Virus record (IMG/VR): IMGVR_UViG_3300027747_001090
Location: 1-45,827 of that record
DNA from: a virus
Length of the DNA stretch: 45,827 nucleotides
Reading direction: 5' to 3' (one strand)
The notes under the pieces were generated by a model. The model was not told the DNA's origin. It saw nothing but the letters and a program-made list of their open reading frames with translations, and searched no databases. The translations under genes were made by a program, and so were the position numbers. Shown here piece after piece: positions 8,319 to 14,655 of this stretch (position 1 is the first letter of the stretch; every line of letters starts with the position of its first letter).

Positions 8319-8972
8319 ATGGCAAATACTGCTAACACTGCGACCTCTGCTGTCGCTTCGCCCGCTGTCTTGATGATTGGCGACCGTCCCGCTGTCGAGT
8401 TGCAGGACACAATCTTCACCATCGGTGAAGAAACCTTGGCGGCTGAGTCGCTGATGGCTCAGGGTAAGCAAGCACTAGATGTGCTCGATTCAAACCTGCA
8501 CGATATTATCAAGGGCGCTTCGTATGAGGTGTTCATGTGGGTTCGGGATCAGCACAAAGCTGGCTCTATCGACAAGGGCAAGTCTGACGATGCGGCTCAG
8601 AAAATCTGGGAGCGTCAGATCAATCGCATTGGCTCAGCGTTCGAGTTCGTCAAGCCTAAGTCCGAATCCAAAGATGCTGAGCGCAAAGCGGCGAAGCGGG
8701 CTGAGGAAATCCAAAAGCTCGCCGAGTTTGGTGATGGCGAGTTGCTCGATCTGCGTGATGCTCATCTGCGCAAGGGAGATAGCAAGTCGATTGCTCAGGC
8801 TCAGAAACTGGCGAAAGAACTTGAGCGGCGCAATTCTGTGGAATTGGATGCCGAGAAAAACCAGCGCAAGGCCACTGCTGACAAGATCATTACCCGCGTA
8901 AAAGAGTTAGCCAAAGCGGGCACGGATGATGCTGACTCTATGCTGTATCAAGTCTTGATGTTGCTTAGCTAA
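8319..8972 (+). CDS. Early hypothetical protein
   Basis: The 217-residue protein starts with ATG at 8319 behind a good GGAG site (8307-8310). The N-terminal 20 residues are Ala/Thr-rich. The middle contains EVFMWVRDQHKAGSIDKG, and residues about 105-200 are highly charged and helical (Lys/Glu/Ala-rich, coiled-coil-like). I do not recognise a family. It is the first gene of the rightward early region, with its own leader containing the 29-base inverted repeat, and is followed by a strong terminator, so it is probably expressed as a single-gene transcript. Confidence 0.78.
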   Translation: MANTANTATSAVASPAVLMIGDRPAVELQDTIFTIGEETLAAESLMAQGKQALDVLDSNLHDIIKGASYEVFMWVRDQHKAGSIDKGKSDDAAQKIWERQINRIGSAFEFVKPKSESKDAERKAAKRAEEIQKLAEFGDGELLDLRDAHLRKGDSKSIAQAQKLAKELERRNSVELDAEKNQRKATADKIITRVKELAKAGTDDADSMLYQVLMLLS

Positions 8973-8978
8973 ACCCAC

Positions 8979-9035
8979 GGGGCTTCGGCCCCTTTCGCTT
9001 CGCCCGCTACGCTTCGGCGTGGCGGGCTTTTTTTT
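8979..9035 (+). terminator. Rho-independent terminator
   Basis: A small hairpin GGGGCTTCGGCCCC (8979-8992) precedes a strong one. Arms GCCCGCTACG and CGTGGCGGGC (9002-9027) surround a CTTCGG loop and are followed by eight T residues (9028-9035). It ends the transcript of the gene at 8319-8972. Confidence 0.92.
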
Positions 9036-9075
9036 GGCCTAGCGGTGGCTCTGCCCGCCCGATACCAGTTCCCCC

Positions 9076-9109
9076 GCAACGGGCCAGTCCGAGCAACGGG
9101 TTAGTCCAA
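9076..9109 (+). repeat. Tandem pair of 17-base repeats
   Basis: GCAACGGGCCAGTCCGA (9076-9092) is followed without a gap by GCAACGGGTTAGTCCAA (9093-9109); 14 of 17 positions agree. They lie 17 bases before the inverted repeat at 9126. They could be iterons or paired protein sites. Confidence 0.7.
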
Positions 9110-9125
9110 GCCGCATGGCGGGCAT

Positions 9126-9154
9126 GGACACATCGACAGCCCTGTCGACTTGTC
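9126..9154 (+). repeat. 29-base inverted repeat, copy 2
   Basis: Half-sites GGACACATCGACA and TGTCGACTTGTC surround GCCC, and the inner stem is extended to seven pairs (TCGACAG with CTGTCGA). This copy lies downstream of a terminator in non-coding DNA and has TCTT rather than TCCG after it. Confidence 0.78.
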
Positions 9155-9348
9155 TTTGAAGCATTAGGTTTTCGTTTTCACGCCCGCTACGCCCGCAAGG
9201 GGCCTCGCTTGGTGTGTAATCAGTCAAGTATTGGGCATGATTGATGACTTTTTGGATAGTAATAGCGGGCATGGCCCTAATAAGAGCAAACTACTTTCCC
9301 CACCTAGCAACGCAATGCCCAATTATAGAAAGTCCCTAAAAAGGTGCG

Positions 9349-9367
9349 TGCGGATAGCAAGACTGTA
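9349..9367 (+). repeat. Arm 1 of a perfect 19-base inverted pair
   Basis: TGCGGATAGCAAGACTGTA is the exact reverse complement of 9704-9722. The pair encloses 336 bases that include the G-quadruplex hairpin and a sigma70 promoter. A nearby TATAGAAAGTCC at 9324-9335 recurs at 9671-9681 (11 bases) and, inverted, at 9851-9862. Confidence 0.85.
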
Positions 9368-9484
9368 TTTAACCTCTGTGGCTTATATCGACCTTTTATC
9401 CCGAATTTTCGCAAGTCCTTGATTTTCCTAGGTTTCTCTCTCTTCTTCTATCTTAAAAGATAAATAATATAAGAGGGACTAGTC

Positions 9485-9588
9485 TTTTTTTGAGATTGAG
9501 AGAAAAGGTTTTTCCAAGCCCCGACCCCACCCGACCCCGCACCGCCCATCGCCAAAAAAATCTTCCCTCTCTCTCAATTCCAAAAAAA
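9485..9588. repeat. Imperfect 24-base inverted repeat with G-quadruplex motif in the loop
   Basis: Arm 9485-9508 (seven T, then GAGATTGAGAGA) and arm 9565-9588 are complementary at 20 of 24 positions. Between them the plus strand has C-runs at 9519-9522, 9525-9528, 9530-9532 and 9535-9538. The minus strand therefore reads GGGGTCGGGTGGGGTCGGGG, four G-runs with loops of one or two bases, a strong quadruplex pattern. Confidence 0.75.
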
Positions 9589-9631
9589 GCTCAATCCGTT
9601 TCTTTCTTTTGTATTTAAACGGCTCAACCCC

Positions 9632-9660
9632 TTGACATCTCTCTGTACAGCCCATATCAT
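9632..9660 (+). promoter_or_regulatory. Sigma70-type promoter
   Basis: TTGACA (9632-9637) and TATCAT (9655-9660) are separated by 17 bases. The spacer contains the palindrome CTGTACAG. Transcription would start near 9667 and read into the gene at 9761. The promoter lies inside the segment bounded by the 19-base inverted pair. Confidence 0.75.
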
Positions 9661-9703
9661 CTGACTGTGGTATAGAAAGTCAGTATAAAACACAGTGTGT
9701 TCG

Positions 9704-9722
9704 TACAGTCTTGCTATCCGCA
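9704..9722 (-). repeat. Arm 2 of a perfect 19-base inverted pair
   Basis: TACAGTCTTGCTATCCGCA is the exact reverse complement of 9349-9367. It lies in the leader of the HNH-like gene, about 40 bases after the expected transcription start. Confidence 0.85.
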
Positions 9723-9760
9723 TTGACCCTCTTAATATAACCTTGCTAAAGGACGCCATC

Positions 9761-10471
9761 ATGCCAAGAAAGCTCAAATTCGCCAACGCTGACGACCTGA
9801 TCGACAACTGCGATGTCGTCGACGGCTGCTTCATCTGGAGGCACAAACACGGACTTTCTATAGATAACCCATGTCTTGCCCCACTTTCGCCCCTTGCCGT
9901 TGCCCTGCAAACGACCACCATCGTTCGTGCCCTATTCATCACCTGTAGGTTCCTTCCAGCATCGGGACGGCTCGTTAAGTGGTGCAACACCCCCAACTGC
10001 GTCAACCCCTACCATCATTCCGAAAGCCGCAAAGTGGTGGAGTACCGGACGAGGCAAGGCGGGCAAGACGGGACGGGCTTCTACACGGGCCTCCTCCCCG
10101 ATCAGGAGAAAATCCGCCATATGCTTCCATCCGAGGCGGTCATCTCGCAGACCAGCCCAACTCGACCCGCCACGATCAAACTCCTGATTGCAGCGGCAGC
10201 ATCAGCGGGCTTCGATTGCCAGAAGCTCCCCGCATCCAAACTCCAGCAAAAAATCTCCAACGCTCACCGATCCGTAGCAAGCGACGAGCCCACCGCGCCC
10301 GTTCTGGTTCTCTCAAGCCGCCTGACCCCCAAGCGGGCAGAGCGCACCGAGGAAGAAGAAGCCGCACTGAAGAAAGAATCGGACGAGTGGATGACCACGG
10401 GAATCTTTGCCGCCATCGAGGAGCGAAAGAAAGCCAAGATCAAGAAGATGATTGCCGATTGGGACGAGTAA
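9761..10471 (+). CDS. HNH-like zinc-binding protein, possibly catalytically inactive
   Basis: The 236-residue protein starts with ATG at 9761 after an AAAGGA site. The N-terminal part has GCFIWRHKHG, and KWCNTPNCVNPYHH (about residues 73-86) matches the CxxxxCxNPxH zinc loop of HNH/homing-type endonucleases. In that family a His normally sits two residues before the first Cys (vxHxC); here the stretch reads VKWC, so the catalytic base may be lost. The C-terminal half is charged and Lys/Glu-rich, ending in KKAKIKKMIADWDE, with no known domain. It may be a DNA-binding regulator derived from an HNH enzyme or an active variant nuclease. It is expressed from the promoter at 9632. Confidence 0.62.
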   Translation: MPRKLKFANADDLIDNCDVVDGCFIWRHKHGLSIDNPCLAPLSPLAVALQTTTIVRALFITCRFLPASGRLVKWCNTPNCVNPYHHSESRKVVEYRTRQGGQDGTGFYTGLLPDQEKIRHMLPSEAVISQTSPTRPATIKLLIAAAASAGFDCQKLPASKLQQKISNAHRSVASDEPTAPVLVLSSRLTPKRAERTEEEEAALKKESDEWMTTGIFAAIEERKKAKIKKMIADWDE

Positions 10472-10511
10472 CCCAGAAAGCGGACGAGGTGCCTATAACA
10501 CGGACAGCCCC

Positions 10512-10540
10512 TTGACAAAGTCTAATTAGTATGCTATAAT
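10512..10540 (+). promoter_or_regulatory. Strong sigma70 promoter with shared TTGACAAAGTCTA
   Basis: TTGACA (10512-10517) and TATAAT (10535-10540) are both perfect consensus with a 17-base spacer. The first 13 bases are identical to the promoter at 25007. It drives the gene set starting at 10650. Confidence 0.92.
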
Positions 10541-10555
10541 GTACTTTGTACATTA
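10537..10555. promoter_or_regulatory. Inverted repeat over the -10 and start site (operator)
   Basis: TAATGTAC and GTACATTA are perfect eight-base arms around TTT. The repeat overlaps the last four bases of the -10 element and the expected transcription start near 10547. A protein bound here would block RNA polymerase, so a repressor operator is likely. The repressor is unknown; the HNH-like protein just upstream and the HTH protein at 26337 are candidates. Confidence 0.65.
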
Positions 10556-10590
10556 GATGAGTTAACGATTGTGTTACTCGCTAGCGTACA

Positions 10591-10623
10591 GCGGACTTTT
10601 CGTCAGCCTGTCGACTTGTCCGC
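10591..10623 (+). repeat. 29-base inverted repeat, copy 3 (degenerate left arm)
   Basis: The right half-site TGTCGACTTGTCC (10609-10621) is complete. The left half (GGACTTTTCGTCA, 10593-10605) matches with several substitutions. GCGGAC and GTCCGC add a six-base outer stem. It lies in the 5' leader of the gene at 10650, followed by TTCTTTATTGGAG. Confidence 0.65.
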
Positions 10624-10649
10624 TTTGTTCCTTCTTTATTGGAGTTCTT

Positions 10650-10886
10650 ATGACTACCCTCAATCATGACGAGCACAACGCTCGCCTCATCGAGCAATGC
10701 AAACCAATCGTTGAGTTGCATCTTAACCATCTCATCACCGACTACGAGTTGCTCAGCAAGCTGGCGGAGTTTGCATCTCAGGCGTTCATCCCCAACGTCA
10801 ACACCTTCGACCGCAACACGGGCTTGAAGTACACGCCCGCTATGGTCATCGAGTACATGAACAAGCGCACCAAGGAGCTGGCATGA
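10650..10886 (+). CDS. Small early hypothetical protein
   Basis: The 78-residue helical protein starts with ATG at 10650 behind GGAG (10641-10644); upstream in-frame starts lie inside the leader and lack ribosome sites. It contains HLNHLITDYELLSKLAEFAS and ends with YMNKRTKELA. No family is recognised. It is the first gene behind the strongest promoter in the window and is followed by four-base ATGA coupling to the next gene, so it should be abundant early in infection. Confidence 0.75.
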   Translation: MTTLNHDEHNARLIEQCKPIVELHLNHLITDYELLSKLAEFASQAFIPNVNTFDRNTGLKYTPAMVIEYMNKRTKELA

Positions 10887-10975
10887 AACTCACACCCTTC
10901 CAACGCTTCGAGCGTGTTGTGTTCCTGTTGTGCATCATCGTTGTGCTGCTCGACCTGTACTACTGGAGACCGTAA
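10883..10975 (+). CDS. 30-residue membrane micro-protein
   Basis: This tiny gene starts at ATG 10883, overlapping the previous stop as ATGA, and ends in TAATG that starts the next gene. The product begins MKLTPFQRFERV and continues with a single hydrophobic helix rich in Val, Leu, Ile and Cys (residues about 12-26), ending YYWRP. It is predicted to be a single-span inner-membrane peptide. Coupling on both sides makes it a real gene rather than chance. Its role is unknown. Confidence 0.7.
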   Translation: MKLTPFQRFERVVFLLCIIVVLLDLYYWRP

Positions 10976-11181
10976 TGAAGAGCGCATTCAGAATGAACCT
11001 GCGCGAGTACATGGCTTGCGATTGGATGGAATTCAAGCCCACCGTCAAGCGGGCAGTGCTTGAGATGGGTTGCATCTTTGCCACTGCCGAAGCCAAGCGG
11101 GCGGGTATACCCTACACGCCGCTGTACTGGAACCAGATCAGCAATGGTAAATGGCTCTATTCACTTTGGGAAATCGAATGA
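10975..11181 (+). CDS. Small hypothetical protein
   Basis: The 68-residue protein begins MKSAFRMNLREYMACDW and is rich in aromatic residues towards its end (YWNQISNGKWLYSLWEIE). The ATG at 10975 uses the last base of the preceding stop codon. A longer frame from 10930 exists, but it would overlap the membrane peptide gene and lacks a ribosome site. No domain is recognised. Confidence 0.65.
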   Translation: MKSAFRMNLREYMACDWMEFKPTVKRAVLEMGCIFATAEAKRAGIPYTPLYWNQISNGKWLYSLWEIE

Positions 11182-11453
11182 GATACATAGCTAGAGAATA
11201 CGATGACGTTGGCGTAGCAGCCGACGACATGAATTGGCGTCACTGCACACAATGCGGTGATGACATGCACTCAGAGCGGTGGGCCTTGGGCTACCGACTC
11301 TGTTTGTTTTGCGGCGAAGAAGCCGCACAGACCGAACGCGCATCTTGGTGCGTTGTTCAGCCGTATGGCAAGGGGCCGTATATGTTGGTGACCGAGGCGT
11401 CTGCACCCCAGACACTAAAAGACACCAACCAGAAAGCCACCCGATCGGATTAA
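11178..11453 (+). CDS. Small zinc-ribbon-like protein
   Basis: The 91-residue protein starts at ATG 11178 with a four-base overlap with the previous gene. It has two Cys pairs, HCTQCGDDM (about residues 20-28) and LCLFCGEEA (about 40-48), spaced as in a zinc ribbon. The C-terminal part is unstructured. Such small zinc proteins in phages often bind host proteins or nucleic acids, but no function can be assigned. Its final codons overlap the inverted repeat at 11447. Confidence 0.65.
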   Translation: MRYIAREYDDVGVAADDMNWRHCTQCGDDMHSERWALGYRLCLFCGEEAAQTERASWCVVQPYGKGPYMLVTEASAPQTLKDTNQKATRSD

Positions 11454-11475
11454 TCGACATGGTGTCGATGACTCC
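11447..11475 (+). repeat. 29-base inverted repeat, copy 4
   Basis: The core TCGACA/TGTCGA hairpin has loop TGG, with outer GGA and TCC, and is followed by G to give TCCG. It overlaps the stop codon of the upstream gene (TAA, 11451-11453). A second hairpin, GCCCC with GGGGC around GTAT (11483-11496), and the leader CTCTTTTATTAGGA follow before the ATPase gene at 11521. Confidence 0.75.
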
Positions 11476-11520
11476 GCCAACCGCCCCGTATGGGGCAACA
11501 CTCTTTTATTAGGAAATCAA

Positions 11521-12597
11521 ATGTCAGATATCAAATTCACCCGCCGCGTCAACTTCACAGAAACGGTTGACTTGCTTCTCAACTCGGGCCACAACAGCGT
11601 TCACCTGCAAGGCGAGCCGGGCGTTGGCAAGACGGCTATTCAGGATGTACTGGTTGAACGTACAGGGTTCCGTAAAGTCTATATCGACGGGCCGAACACC
11701 GATGTGGGTCAGGCGGGCATGCCCATCCCCAACCACACCTCGCGTACGCTGGACTTCTACCCTGCCGATTACTTTGGTTTGCATCTCAACGTGCCGCAGA
11801 TCATCATGATCGACGAGTGGACCAAGACCGATGACTATGTGCGTAACACGCTACACCCGCTGTTGCACGAACGCCGCTTGGGTACATTCAACCTGCACCC
11901 AGAGACTATCGTGTTCACAACGGGCAACATGGACGGGGACGGAGTAGGCGACAGTGCGAAGGCGCACACTCGTAACAGGCAGACGTGGATGACCTACATG
12001 AAGCCCACTGCTGAAGAATGGCTGGTGTGGGCGGGCAATGCGGGCGTGGCCCCCGAGATCATGGCGTGGGTCACCGAGTATCCGCACTGTTTGGCATCGT
12101 ACATGGACGGTGGACAGAAAGAGAATCCATATATCTTCAACCCGTCGGACGCATCGCAGGTTGCGTTTGTCTCGCCTCGTTCGTTGTTCAAAGCATCGCA
12201 CTGGGTTAGCGTTCGTGATCGCATCACACAGAACTCGTTGATTGCGGCGCTCGATGGCACTGTGGGTATCTCTGCGTCTCGTGATTTGCAAGCATACATC
12301 ACGCTTGCCGATCAGCTCCCGACCCGTGACGCTATCGAGCGTGACCCCGATGGTGCTGTGGTTCCGACCAGCCCTGCGGCTCAATGTATCTTGATGTTCA
12401 AGGCCGTGACTGCTACCAAACGGGAGACGTTCGGTACATGGATGCGCTATGTCAAGCGTATGCCGAAAGAAGCACAAGCGTTGTTCATCAACAGCTTGCT
12501 TGAAGTCAAGACGCAGAAGGCATGGGCGCTTGCTCATCCTGCGTTCGTAGCGTGGGCTCGTGAGAATCAGTATATGTTTGCTGGCTTGAAAGGATAA
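11521..12597 (+). CDS. AAA+ ATPase, MoxR/CbbQ type
   Basis: The 358-residue protein has Walker A GEPGVGKT (residues 31-38), Walker B IIMIDEW (D98, E99), a sensor-1-like FTTGN stretch and downstream arginines (RNR) that could serve as fingers. This is the MoxR/CbbQ branch (AAA_5), whose members act as chaperones with a VWA-domain partner encoded next door. Here the partner follows after 4 bases. The ring would remodel a protein target selected by the VWA protein. The target is unknown; a host complex or a phage replication or virion protein are both possible. Its leader contains the 29-base inverted repeat, suggesting that the module is regulated with other early genes. Confidence 0.85.
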   Translation: MSDIKFTRRVNFTETVDLLLNSGHNSVHLQGEPGVGKTAIQDVLVERTGFRKVYIDGPNTDVGQAGMPIPNHTSRTLDFYPADYFGLHLNVPQIIMIDEWTKTDDYVRNTLHPLLHERRLGTFNLHPETIVFTTGNMDGDGVGDSAKAHTRNRQTWMTYMKPTAEEWLVWAGNAGVAPEIMAWVTEYPHCLASYMDGGQKENPYIFNPSDASQVAFVSPRSLFKASHWVSVRDRITQNSLIAALDGTVGISASRDLQAYITLADQLPTRDAIERDPDGAVVPTSPAAQCILMFKAVTATKRETFGTWMRYVKRMPKEAQALFINSLLEVKTQKAWALAHPAFVAWARENQYMFAGLKG

Positions 12598-12601
12598 CAA
12601 A

Positions 12602-13870
12602 ATGATTAAGAAACTAACCGCTGAACAGCGCATAGAGTTGGTACACGTTAGCCTCATGCGCTCGTCTGAGTTCGCGTTGTTCGCGGGCTTGTTCATGGTG
12701 GGCAAGACGAGCGTGGTCGACCTGCCGATCACTGCCCGCACCAACGGGCGTGACGCACAGTACGGGCGCGAGTTCGTGAATGGGTTGAGTGACAAGGAGC
12801 TTGCCTTTCTTGTGCTGCATGAGAATATGCACAAGGCATACCGCCACCTAACAACGTGGAAATCGTTGCATGACATCGACCATAACTGTGCAAATCATGC
12901 GTGTGACTACGTCATCAACATTCAGCTCGTCGACCTCGACCCGAACGAGAAGCTGATCGCCATACCCCGTTTAGACGGTAAGGTGATGGGCTTGCTCGAC
13001 CCTGCGTATCGTGGGATGGATACACGCCAAGTGTTTGATATCCTGCGCAAGAAGAAGAAAGAAAAGGGCGGCGAAGAAGGTGAGGAAGGTGAAGACGGCG
13101 GCGACGAAGGTGGAGTCGGCGGCAAAGGGAAAGATCGTCAAGATGGCGATAAGTCCGGGCATGGCGGGTTTGACGAGCATGACTGGAAGGAAGCAGTTGA
13201 TGGCATGACCGAGGAGGAGAAGCGAGAACTTGCTGACGACATCGACCAAGCCCTGCGGCAAGGCGGTATCTATGCGGGCAAGGTCGGTGGCAAGATGAGC
13301 CGCGAGATGGCAGAGATGCTGACACCCAAGGTCAACTGGCGTGAGGTGTTGCGTAGGTTCATCAAGACCAGCCTGAAAGATCGTGATTCTCCGTCATGGC
13401 GCAAGGCTCACAAGAACTACCTGTGGCAAGACATCATCCTGCCGTCGATCATGGGCAAGCGCATCAAGCACTTGGCTGTGGGTCTCGATACATCGGGTTC
13501 CATACAAGGGCCGATCTTGGATGCGTTCCTGTCGGAGTTGAACAAGATCATCAAAGACGTGAATCCAGATCGCGTCGATGTGATGTATTGGGATACTGAA
13601 GTAGCAGGTCATGAGACCTATACGGGCGCGAAGGGTGACATCGTGAAACGCACCAACCCTGTGGGTGGTGGCGGCACTGACCCCGACTGCGTACCTGTGT
13701 TCATGAAAGAGAACGGCATAGCCCCTGATGCGCTTGTCATTCTCTCGGATGGGCATATGCACAGTGAACCGGCGAACTGGGTCGGGGGTAAGTATCCGGT
13801 GCTGTGGTGCATCATCGGCAACGATAGCTACACGCCACCCCGTGGCCAGCTTGTCAATGTGAAGGAGTAA
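12602..13870 (+). CDS. HExxH/VWA protein, DUF2201-like partner of the AAA+ ATPase
   Basis: The 422-residue protein has two parts. The N-terminal half contains LHENMHKAYRHL with HExxH at H73-E74-H77 and a following ACDYVIN stretch, the pattern of DUF2201 putative metallopeptidases. After a Gly/Glu/Asp-rich linker (about residues 155-195) comes a VWA-like domain with a complete MIDAS: DTSGS (D296, S298, S300), T359 in GGGGTD and D383 in LSDGH. It pairs with the AAA+ gene 4 bases upstream, as MoxR-VWA systems do. The VWA domain would bind metal and a protein ligand. Whether the HExxH site cleaves anything is unproven in this family. Confidence 0.85.
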   Translation: MIKKLTAEQRIELVHVSLMRSSEFALFAGLFMVGKTSVVDLPITARTNGRDAQYGREFVNGLSDKELAFLVLHENMHKAYRHLTTWKSLHDIDHNCANHACDYVINIQLVDLDPNEKLIAIPRLDGKVMGLLDPAYRGMDTRQVFDILRKKKKEKGGEEGEEGEDGGDEGGVGGKGKDRQDGDKSGHGGFDEHDWKEAVDGMTEEEKRELADDIDQALRQGGIYAGKVGGKMSREMAEMLTPKVNWREVLRRFIKTSLKDRDSPSWRKAHKNYLWQDIILPSIMGKRIKHLAVGLDTSGSIQGPILDAFLSELNKIIKDVNPDRVDVMYWDTEVAGHETYTGAKGDIVKRTNPVGGGGTDPDCVPVFMKENGIAPDALVILSDGHMHSEPANWVGGKYPVLWCIIGNDSYTPPRGQLVNVKE

Positions 13871-13872
13871 GT

Positions 13873-14043
13873 ATGAAAACGTACGAAGTAGAACTGCAAC
13901 GCACGAGCTACATCACCGTCACGGTGGAGGCTGAGAGCGAGGACGAAGCTGAGAAGAAAGCGTGGCAGCACATCGAGCACAACTGCGTCAACATCAGTGA
14001 CTCAGATTGGAATTGCGAATCAATCGAGGAGATATTCACATGA
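13873..14043 (+). CDS. Small acidic hypothetical protein, DpnD/PcfM-like
   Basis: The 56-residue gene follows the VWA gene by 2 bases with a good AAGGAG site. The product begins MKTYEVELQRTSYITVTVEA, then ESEDEAEKKAWQHIEHN. This strand-strand-helix pattern, with a V-x-A-x-x-x-x-x-A motif, resembles the DpnD/PcfM-like small proteins. No function is assigned. The next gene overlaps its stop by four bases. Confidence 0.68.
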   Translation: MKTYEVELQRTSYITVTVEAESEDEAEKKAWQHIEHNCVNISDSDWNCESIEEIFT

Positions 14044-14288
14044 ACTACGAAGACGAAGTTATTCTGAACGTGGAGAGCGGGCGGTACGTGCTCTCGATGG
14101 ACGAGGCAATGCGTGTGGCTGAGATACTAGGCGCGGCTGTGACCGTCGGCACTGAGTGGCGCAAGGGTACGTCTGACTTTGTGGTCTACCGCAAGGTGAA
14201 CCCAATGTCGGCATCGATCACTCCGTTTCACGGCGCACTGCGTATGGAAGTGGAATCAAACATGCGTGAGAAAGAGAAGAACCCATGA
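14040..14288 (+). CDS. Small hypothetical protein
   Basis: The 82-residue protein begins MNYEDEVILNVESGRYVLSM. The start at 14040 overlaps the previous stop (ATGA), and the end overlaps the following gene in the same way. It has an amphipathic helix (MDEAMRVAEILGAAV), a short beta region and a charged C-terminus. No family is recognised. The run of coupled genes after the VWA protein suggests one transcript. Confidence 0.68.
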   Translation: MNYEDEVILNVESGRYVLSMDEAMRVAEILGAAVTVGTEWRKGTSDFVVYRKVNPMSASITPFHGALRMEVESNMREKEKNP

Positions 14289-14458
14289 AAGAAAGCCTGT
14301 ACGCAATCAACCTGAACCGCGAGACGTTCGACCTGTTACAGGACGTGCGCGGGGAGTTGACTGCATCGCTTGGGTTTAAACCCACGAACGGTCAGGTGAT
14401 TCGTCACTTGATCGCCTTGTACTTCAACGAAACGGAATGGCCGACAGCTTGTCGGTAA
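14285..14458 (+). CDS. Small hypothetical protein, possible DNA-binding fold
   Basis: The 57-residue protein begins MKESLYAINLNRETFDLLQD and continues with a helical region. A short N-terminal strand followed by two helices is compatible with a ribbon-helix-helix fold, but the match is not diagnostic. The last codons form the hairpin CCGACA GCT TGTCGG (14441-14455), reminiscent of the core of the dispersed inverted repeat. Confidence 0.6.
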   Translation: MKESLYAINLNRETFDLLQDVRGELTASLGFKPTNGQVIRHLIALYFNETEWPTACR

Positions 14459-14474
14459 ATCCAAGGAGAACACT

Positions 14475-14654
14475 ATGCCTTTATTGGTTAAGGAACGTGG
14501 ACGAGTTGTCCATGTGAAAGAAGAGCATCCAAAGATTGGGAGTAGATCAGGAGAGAACCTGACGTTACAGCAGTTCAAGAGACTGCATTACTTGGGCACG
14601 CTGTCAGAAGGCATGTCTATTATTCAACGCGCTTTATTGAAACGAGGAAACTGA
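14475..14654 (+). CDS. Small basic hypothetical protein
   Basis: The 59-residue protein begins MPLLVKERGRVVHVKEEHPK and ends in a helix. It is basic and starts behind AAGGAG (14462-14467). The gene lies one base before the start of the next. No family is recognised. Confidence 0.6.
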   Translation: MPLLVKERGRVVHVKEEHPKIGSRSGENLTLQQFKRLHYLGTLSEGMSIIQRALLKRGN

Positions 14655-14655
14655 A

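Larger units (their letters stand above)
9036..9631. other. Gene-free repeat-rich region, possible replication origin
   Basis: No reliable gene is seen in this stretch; a 63-codon frame at 9231-9422 has no ribosome binding site. It holds tandem 17-mers (9076-9109), a copy of the 29-base inverted repeat (9126-9154), a second copy of CGCCCGCTACGC (9181-9192, also at 9001-9012), one arm of a 19-base inverted pair (9349-9367), the AT palindrome TATCTTAAAAGATA (9449-9462) and a hairpin with G-quadruplex potential (9485-9588). The density of repeats next to AT-rich DNA and an early promoter is what a phage origin or master control region looks like. That function is inference. Confidence 0.5.

Noticed and set aside
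9231-9422. 63-codon plus-strand frame in the repeat-rich region
   Set aside because: No ribosome site, no recognisable composition, and it runs through one arm of the 19-base inverted pair.
11851-12876. 341-codon minus-strand frame opposite the ATPase and VWA genes
   Set aside because: It is antisense to two genes with clear catalytic motifs, and its translation is Cys/Arg/Ser-rich shadow sequence.
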